Shown one piece after another: positions 7,323 to 11,900 of a DNA stretch of 11,900 nt. Location: the NCBI GenBank assembly GCA_964407525.1, contig CAYOWC010000141.1:1-11900 (forward strand). Reading direction: 5' to 3'. The notes beneath the pieces are model-generated. The model was given only the letters and a program-made list of their open reading frames with translations. It was not told where the DNA came from and did not search any database. Position 1 is the first letter of the stretch. Every line of letters begins with the position of its first letter. Both the position numbers and the translations under genes were made by a program. Origin of the DNA: DUZB01 sp964407525. Lineage in GTDB: Bacteria; Desulfobacterota; DSM-4660; Desulfatiglandales; Desulfatiglandaceae.

Positions 7323-7401
7323 TTGGTTGGTAAGAAAGTCGATTCTTAACGCCAATTCAGGAAGAGCCGGAATTCGCTGGTGCAATGGAAGCACTGATAC
7401 T

Positions 7402-8646
7402 ATGAAAGAAATTGTAATTGTTGGCTATGATGCAGTCTCGGCCCTCGGAACCACCCTGGAGACCCAGTGGGAACGGGCAGTGCGAGGGGAAAGCGGGATT
7501 GGTGCGTTAACCCGGTTTCCCGTAGACGACAATTTCCCTGTGAAAGTAGCGGGTCAGGTAGAAGATTTCGATACCTCACCCTACCCTTTCCTTTCTCCCC
7601 GTAACCTTGCCAACTGGACATCTCCCGTGTTCAAACATGCACTGCTTGTCGTCCACCGCTCTCTTAAACACAGTGGGATCGAGATTACTCCTGCAATTTC
7701 TCCACGGGTCGCTATTACTTTCAGCAGCGCAGTGGGAGGGCAGGACGCAGTGCTCCGAGCAGACAGGCGCATGATGGCAGAAGGAAAAATGCCCCATCCT
7801 TTTACCAATCCCAACTCGTGTATCAATATGGTCGGAGGAAAAGTATCCATTCTTACAGGGGCTACAGGACCGATCGTTTCTACCATCACAGCCTGTGCCA
7901 CGGGAGTCACCTCCATCGTCATGGGGGCAATGCTGATCCAACAGGGAAGAGCAGATGTCGCCATATGCGGAGCTGTCGATTTTGCGCTGGTGGAACCAAT
8001 TGTTGCGGGATTTGCCACCATGAACGGGGCTTACAAGCCGAAAATCGGGGAACCACAAGATCTTCCCCGACAGGCGAGTCGTCCATTTTCCCTGGACCGA
8101 AGGGGTTTTGTTGTTTCTGAAGGAGCCGGCAGCATTATTATCACAAGCCGTGATTTTGCCAGAGCCTGGGGACTGCAAGGTCACATATCCCTGACAGGAT
8201 GGAGCATGACCTCCGACGCACACCATTTTGTGGCGCCAAACCTGAACACGGTCAGCCGTTGCATGGACGAAAGCATAAAAGACGCTGGGATTAAACCCTC
8301 CGATATTGACGCTATAAACGCCCACGCCACATCAACAAAGATGGGAGACAAGGTCGAATCCGATGCCATAAAACAAGTTTTCGGAAGTCACCTTCCCCCT
8401 GTCACCGCAAACAAATCTCTTTTCGGTCACGCCATGGGAGCATCCAGTGCCATTGAATCCATTTTTGCGTTCATGGGCATGATGAATAAAACTCTGCCGC
8501 CCACGATTAATCATACCCCCGACCCCGATATTCCTCTGGATTGTGTTGCTGAAGGAGCACGCACTCTCAGACAGGAATTTGTCTTGAAAAACGCCTTTGG
8601 TTTCGGGGGCTGCAACACATGTGCCGTCTTTCAAAGGATCGATTAA
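7402..8646 (+). CDS. FabF-like 3-oxoacyl-ACP synthase (ketosynthase 1)
   Basis: This 414-residue condensing enzyme is of KAS II/FabF size and fold. It would elongate an acyl chain by decarboxylative condensation with a malonyl-type extender on an acyl carrier protein. The thiolase-fold triad is complete: Cys165 (TACATG), His308 (NAHATST) and His343 (FGHAMG), close to the FabF positions. Odd points are HATST in place of the usual HGTST and a C-terminal FGFGGCNTC where FGFGGTN is standard. The start is ATG 7402, which gives the FabF-like N-terminus (MKEIVIVGYDAVSALG), with GGAAG at 7387-7391. An in-frame TTG at 7327 would add 25 residues encoded by leader DNA and is rejected. The second ketosynthase begins three bases after the stop. 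With dehydratase, thioesterase and PPTase genes following, this belongs to a secondary-metabolite or unusual-lipid operon rather than housekeeping FAS. Confidence 0.92.
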   Translation: MKEIVIVGYDAVSALGTTLETQWERAVRGESGIGALTRFPVDDNFPVKVAGQVEDFDTSPYPFLSPRNLANWTSPVFKHALLVVHRSLKHSGIEITPAISPRVAITFSSAVGGQDAVLRADRRMMAEGKMPHPFTNPNSCINMVGGKVSILTGATGPIVSTITACATGVTSIVMGAMLIQQGRADVAICGAVDFALVEPIVAGFATMNGAYKPKIGEPQDLPRQASRPFSLDRRGFVVSEGAGSIIITSRDFARAWGLQGHISLTGWSMTSDAHHFVAPNLNTVSRCMDESIKDAGIKPSDIDAINAHATSTKMGDKVESDAIKQVFGSHLPPVTANKSLFGHAMGASSAIESIFAFMGMMNKTLPPTINHTPDPDIPLDCVAEGARTLRQEFVLKNAFGFGGCNTCAVFQRID

Positions 8647-8649
8647 TTC

Positions 8650-9915
8650 ATGAAAGCACCAAAAAACAGAAGAGTATTCGTTATTGGGTACGGAGCAGCA
8701 ACTCCCCTTGGAAAGACATTTCAAAAAACCTGGGATAGGATTGTAAATGCTGAATCCGGTTTTCGAAAGGTCACCCGATGCGAAGTAAATTCCCTAAGCA
8801 ATGTAGTGGGAGAGATACCCGACTGGGACCCCATGGATCTGAGCTTTGTGGATGCCAAGGAAGCCTATAACTGGAATGCTGGCCATGTCCTTCTGACTAT
8901 GGCCGTCTGCAAAGAGGCCATGGAAAACTCTCGTCTCACAATGGATGAAGAATCCGGACCACGAACCACATGCCTTATCGGATCAGCCCTGAATGGCACA
9001 GACGCATTTCGAATAGCCATGGATAACTATAAAAAAAGGGGCCCCCTGCGGGTCAGCCCCTACCTTCTCCCGAACCTGTGCGCCAACCTTCCATCCGGAA
9101 AGGCCGGGATGATGTTAGGATTTACCGGCCCCGTATTCTCGCCACAGGGGGCGTGCGCCTCCGGCAACCATGCTTTGGGAATCGGCTCCAGAATGATCAG
9201 GGACGGAGATTGTGATTTTGCCCTTGTTGGCGGATCGGAAACCTGTATTATTCCGGAAATCATTCACGGTTTTGAAAACATGAATGCCACCATCAAAATC
9301 CTTCCGGAAGACCGGGCCTATGAGGATCCCCGTCAGGCATCGCGTCCATTCAGCGTGGATAGAAAAGGTTTCGTTTTAGCCGAAGGATGCGGAGTCCTTG
9401 TTCTGGCAGCTGAAGAGATGATTGCCGCCCATGGGCTTACCCCCAGGGCTGAAGTCCTTGGCATAGGATGGACGTCAGATGCATACCATTTTACAAGACC
9501 CAACAAAGAAACCGTAACCAGGGCCATCACGGAAGCCATTGACGATGCCGACCTGTTGCCGGGAGATATACAATATGTAAACGCCCACGGCACCTCCACG
9601 CCAAGGGGAGACAGCATGGAAGTGGAATGCCTCAGAGCGGTTTTTAAAGACGGGATAAATCAGGTGCCGATCTCATCCACCAAATCCCAGATAGGTCACA
9701 CCCTCGGCGCAGCAGCCGCCATTGAAGCCACGCTGTCTATTGAGGCAATGCAAAAACAGATTCTGCTGCCTACGGTAAACCATATTCCCGATCCGAAATT
9801 TGAAGGGATCGACTTCGTGCCAAACAAACCAAGAAACGCCGGATATGAATTCATGATGTCCAATGCCTTCGGGTTTGGTGGAACGAATTGTTGCGTAGTC
9901 TTCAGGGGGGTATGA
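8650..9915 (+). CDS. FabF-like 3-oxoacyl-ACP synthase (ketosynthase 2)
   Basis: This second condensing enzyme has 421 residues and an intact triad: Cys169 (GACASG), His313 (NAHGTST) and His350 (IGHTLG). The C-terminus has the normal FGFGGTN. It is clearly homologous to ketosynthase 1 but diverged well beyond a recent duplication. In classical type II PKS systems the second subunit is a chain-length factor that has lost the active Cys. Here Cys is kept, so it is probably a working enzyme, either as a separate elongation or initiation step or as an active-active heterodimer (inference). ATG at 8650 has AAAGGA at 8633-8638, inside the end of ketosynthase 1, and the gap between the genes is three bases. 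The thioesterase follows after four bases. Substrate chain length and starter unit cannot be read from the sequence. Confidence 0.92.
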   Translation: MKAPKNRRVFVIGYGAATPLGKTFQKTWDRIVNAESGFRKVTRCEVNSLSNVVGEIPDWDPMDLSFVDAKEAYNWNAGHVLLTMAVCKEAMENSRLTMDEESGPRTTCLIGSALNGTDAFRIAMDNYKKRGPLRVSPYLLPNLCANLPSGKAGMMLGFTGPVFSPQGACASGNHALGIGSRMIRDGDCDFALVGGSETCIIPEIIHGFENMNATIKILPEDRAYEDPRQASRPFSVDRKGFVLAEGCGVLVLAAEEMIAAHGLTPRAEVLGIGWTSDAYHFTRPNKETVTRAITEAIDDADLLPGDIQYVNAHGTSTPRGDSMEVECLRAVFKDGINQVPISSTKSQIGHTLGAAAAIEATLSIEAMQKQILLPTVNHIPDPKFEGIDFVPNKPRNAGYEFMMSNAFGFGGTNCCVVFRGV

Positions 9916-9919
9916 GGGG

Positions 9920-10396
9920 ATGAAACCGAAACCGTTCCGGCCGGAAAATACGGATAACTCAAAATACATAAAAGACCGAACCACGGACAAAATATGGCAT
10001 CGATGCGAAAGCCGAATACTCTACGCGGATACGGACCAGTCGAAGTTCGTGTATCACGCCAACTACCTGCGCTTTTTTGAACTGGGCCGGGCCTCGTTGA
10101 TGCGGGATACGGCCTACAGCTACCACGAAATTGAAAAGAGCGGGTACGTCTACCCCATCATTGAAGTGGGTATCACGTACCATTCTGCCCTCCACTACGA
10201 CGACCCCATGTTGATCCACTCCCGGCCGGGCGAAATCGAGCGGGTCAGGCTCAGGTTTGATTACGTCATTACCCACGCAGAGACAGGAGAGATCGTCTGC
10301 AAAGGATTTACCAGACATTGCGCCCTCAATTCGTTGGGAAGGCCTGTGGGCATCGATGAAAAGACACGCCGCCTATGGAAGACATTTCCGAAATAA
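9920..10396 (+). CDS. YbgC/4HBT-type hotdog acyl thioesterase
   Basis: This 158-residue single-hotdog protein belongs to the 4-hydroxybenzoyl-CoA thioesterase/YbgC group, which hydrolyses acyl-CoA or acyl-ACP thioesters. The signature Tyr35-x-Asp37-Thr38-Asp39...Val44-Tyr45-His46-x-Asn48-Tyr49-Leu50 with Phe-Glu-x-Gly-Arg after it is present, including the Asp expected to be catalytic. The DTDxxG position reads DTDQSK, so the usual Gly is missing. About 25 extra polar residues precede the fold compared with E. coli YbgC (about 134 residues). The strong AGGGGGG at 9904-9910 is nine bases upstream of ATG 9920. In this operon it may release or edit the finished chain, or act as a dehydratase-like hotdog. 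It overlaps the next gene by 22 bases. Family assignment is firm; the substrate is unknown. Confidence 0.85.
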   Translation: MKPKPFRPENTDNSKYIKDRTTDKIWHRCESRILYADTDQSKFVYHANYLRFFELGRASLMRDTAYSYHEIEKSGYVYPIIEVGITYHSALHYDDPMLIHSRPGEIERVRLRFDYVITHAETGEIVCKGFTRHCALNSLGRPVGIDEKTRRLWKTFPK

Positions 10397-11898
10397 ACAA
10401 CCCATTCAGGCTGCCCATAGAAATGAAGATCAGGCCTCACATGCTTGATCATCAGTTCCAGGGAAGAGCCGTACTCTCAGCGATGGAGGCGATGGCGCTG
10501 CTTGCCGATTCCGTTCTCCGGAAACAGCCGGTTTCATCCGTGCTTTCCATGGCCGATGGGGATTTTGAAAAATTTCTCTATCTGGATCAGAAACCGAATG
10601 GTGTATCTATCGCCAACGACATGCAGGTGGTGAAAAATAGCGACATCATCTCAACGCTCATTACAAAGACAAAATCCCCGAAAAGCAAAATTACAAGGGT
10701 CAAAGAACACGTGCGCGTACGTTTTCTTCAGAATGCGGAACCTCCCCCCTTCCCTCCTCCCGAAGAAATTTTCGGGCTACAAGGAATTTCTCTCGTCGTC
10801 GACTCAAAAGACCTTTACGCCGATCTCGTACCATTCGGACCGGCCTATCACAATGCAACAGGAAAAGTTTATCTTAGTGAAAACGGGGCCGTTGCTTCGT
10901 TGCATTCCCTGATAAAAAGTTCAGAAACTTCACCCTTGGGTTCCCCTTTTCCACTGGATGCAGCGTTTCACTGCGCCTGCGCATGGGGGCAACGCTACGC
11001 TGGTTTTTTGGGCTTTCCAGTGGGCTTTTCGTCAAGAATCATTTTCAAACCGACCTCTCCTGAACGTACCTATAGAACGAGGATTTTTCCCAAGGAAATC
11101 ACTCCCGGCCTGATAACTTTCGATATCTGGATTTTTGACGAAGAGGGAGTCATTCACGAAGCAGCCCTTGGCGTCCGCATGCTGGATATCACCAGGGGAA
11201 AGTTTAAACCCCCGGAATGGATCATGGCAGGAGCAAAGGACGATCCTTTAAAAAAACTCCGCGACAAATGCACCGCTCTTTCCGTTATGGAACTGCGGAC
11301 AGTCTTGAACGCCGGGGAGACTGCCTTGTCAAAATCCGAAATGGATCGTTTTAAAAACATGGGCGACAGGCGAAAATCGAGTTATTTAGGCGCACGATTT
11401 TGCTGCAAGGATATCTCCAGGCGTCTTTCGGGAAATGATCGGACTACACCCTCTTCGGATATAACAACAACCTGTTCCGATAATGTTCGACCCTGCTGCC
11501 CTTCCACCAAAAGAAAAGAACAATTTCCCTGTTCCGTTTCCCACGACAAGAGATTTGTGATCGCCGTTTCGTCTGAAACAGCCATCGGCGTAGATGTGGA
11601 AGAGATAACAGAAAGGGTCATGAAATCACGTCATATGTATATGAGAGGAAGTGAAAAGACCCTGCTCCGGAACTCATCCCTCGAAGCCATGGAAGGATCC
11701 ACCATGGTATGGACCATTAAAGAGGCTGTAGCAAAAGCAATGGGAATCACCCTGTCTTCGGCGTGGGAAAAAGCGGAAGTTAAAGAGGTGGGAAAAGAAA
11801 GTAGTATGATCCTCGTAGATAATCAGACCTATAAAACCTTTCACTGTAACGTTGACAACCACATTTTTACGCTGTTTAATACGGCATGGACGGGATAA
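10375..11898 (+). CDS. PKS-type dehydratase fused to Sfp-type PPTase
   Basis: This 507-residue two-domain protein combines two activities. Residues about 10-295 look like a PKS double-hotdog dehydratase: His26-x3-Gly30 in DHQFQGRAVLS (the standard motif is HxxxGxxxxP; Ser35 replaces Pro), FGPAY at 154-158, and the second catalytic residue Asp195 in DAAFH. Such domains remove water from 3-hydroxyacyl carriers to give enoyl chains. Residues about 315-505 match Sfp-type 4'-phosphopantetheinyl transferases: LSKSEMDRF, RRKSSYLGARFCCKD, the Mg-binding IGVDVEE (Asp407, Glu409), and Trp446-x2-Lys449-Glu450-Ala451 with Lys454. This domain would attach the phosphopantetheine arm to an acyl carrier protein. 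A Ser/Thr/Cys-rich stretch (about 372-397) lies inside the PPTase part. ATG 10375 overlaps the thioesterase gene by 22 bases; no good ribosome site is visible, and ATG 10423 is an alternative start. The stop is two bases before the window end, so the operon may continue. Confidence 0.85.
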   Translation: MEDISEINNPFRLPIEMKIRPHMLDHQFQGRAVLSAMEAMALLADSVLRKQPVSSVLSMADGDFEKFLYLDQKPNGVSIANDMQVVKNSDIISTLITKTKSPKSKITRVKEHVRVRFLQNAEPPPFPPPEEIFGLQGISLVVDSKDLYADLVPFGPAYHNATGKVYLSENGAVASLHSLIKSSETSPLGSPFPLDAAFHCACAWGQRYAGFLGFPVGFSSRIIFKPTSPERTYRTRIFPKEITPGLITFDIWIFDEEGVIHEAALGVRMLDITRGKFKPPEWIMAGAKDDPLKKLRDKCTALSVMELRTVLNAGETALSKSEMDRFKNMGDRRKSSYLGARFCCKDISRRLSGNDRTTPSSDITTTCSDNVRPCCPSTKRKEQFPCSVSHDKRFVIAVSSETAIGVDVEEITERVMKSRHMYMRGSEKTLLRNSSLEAMEGSTMVWTIKEAVAKAMGITLSSAWEKAEVKEVGKESSMILVDNQTYKTFHCNVDNHIFTLFNTAWTG

Positions 11899-11900
11899 CT

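Larger units (their letters stand above)
7020..7401. other. Non-coding region between radical SAM 2 and ketosynthase 1
   Basis: I find no convincing gene in this 382-base stretch. It holds an imperfect palindrome right after the radical SAM 2 stop, four tandem TGTCAGG units, an inverted partner of these about 180 bases later, and two small perfect hairpins: AATCC-TTAC-GGATT (7205-7218) and TTCATC-GCG-GATGAA (7265-7279). The final 80 bases form the leader of ketosynthase 1. A short D-arm-like hairpin there (7380-7394) has GGAAG partly in its loop. I could not identify a confident -35/-10 promoter. The region probably separates two transcription units, but read-through is possible. Confidence 0.6.

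Noticed and set aside
7327..7401. TTG extension of ketosynthase 1
   Set aside because: The extra 25 residues come from repeat-adjacent leader DNA, and ATG 7402 gives the exact FabF-like N-terminus.
7369..7402. tRNA gene or tRNA fragment
   Set aside because: GTGCAATGGAAGCAC looks like a D-arm, but no anticodon stem, T-arm or acceptor partner follows; the coding sequence of ketosynthase 1 begins at once.
7576..8325. Minus-strand ORF of 249 residues inside ketosynthase 1
   Set aside because: It is antisense to a well-supported ketosynthase, is Cys/Gly/His-rich in a random-looking way and shows no recognisable domain.
8650..9915. Ketosynthase 2 as a chain-length factor
   Set aside because: The active-site Cys169 and both His are present, unlike chain-length factors, which have replaced the Cys.

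Overview
This window holds nine complete protein genes, all on the + strand, in three blocks divided by two non-coding stretches that each carry inverted repeats. No organism is named in the data. Roughly half-GC DNA, a two-gene SufC/SufB-type Fe-S assembly system of the minimal (SMS-like) kind, radical SAM enzymes, and dispersed repeats of the CACGAAG and GGTGTCAGG types suggest an anaerobic bacterium. A sulfate-reducing Desulfobacterota or a relative is plausible, but this is inference.

Block 1 (41-2696) is a copper-export pair: a 65-residue CopZ-like metallochaperone overlapping an 821-residue CopA-type P1B ATPase with two N-terminal metal-binding domains. The 2697-2982 gap follows, with a pair of inverted CACGAAG repeats surrounding a smaller hairpin.

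Block 2 (2983-7019) is a tightly packed set: SufC-type ATPase, SufB-type scaffold (overlapping), radical SAM protein 1 (overlapping) and radical SAM protein 2 (29 bases later). The two radical SAM proteins are paralogs. Both have the CxxxCxxC cluster motif and a shared C-terminal cysteine group (one Cys, then Cys-Cys-x5/6-Cys-x2-Cys) that probably binds a second cluster. The overlaps suggest that Fe-S assembly is produced together with these cluster-rich enzymes.

After a 382-base gap bounded by inverted GGTGTCAGG repeats comes block 3 (7402-11898), a lipid/polyketide-type set: two FabF-like ketosynthases, each with an intact Cys-His-His triad, a hotdog-fold thioesterase, and a fusion of a PKS-type double-hotdog dehydratase with an Sfp-type phosphopantetheinyl transferase. 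Genes are 3-4 bases apart or overlapping, so this is almost certainly one operon. No acyl carrier protein, ketoreductase or acyltransferase is present; they would have to lie downstream of the window or elsewhere.

The most interesting reading is that blocks 2 and 3 form one biosynthetic locus: a dedicated type II fatty-acid/polyketide system whose acyl chain is modified by twin radical SAM enzymes supported by their own Fe-S assembly pair. The general mix (several ketosynthases plus radical SAM enzymes) recalls loci proposed for ladderane lipids, but nothing here proves the product.
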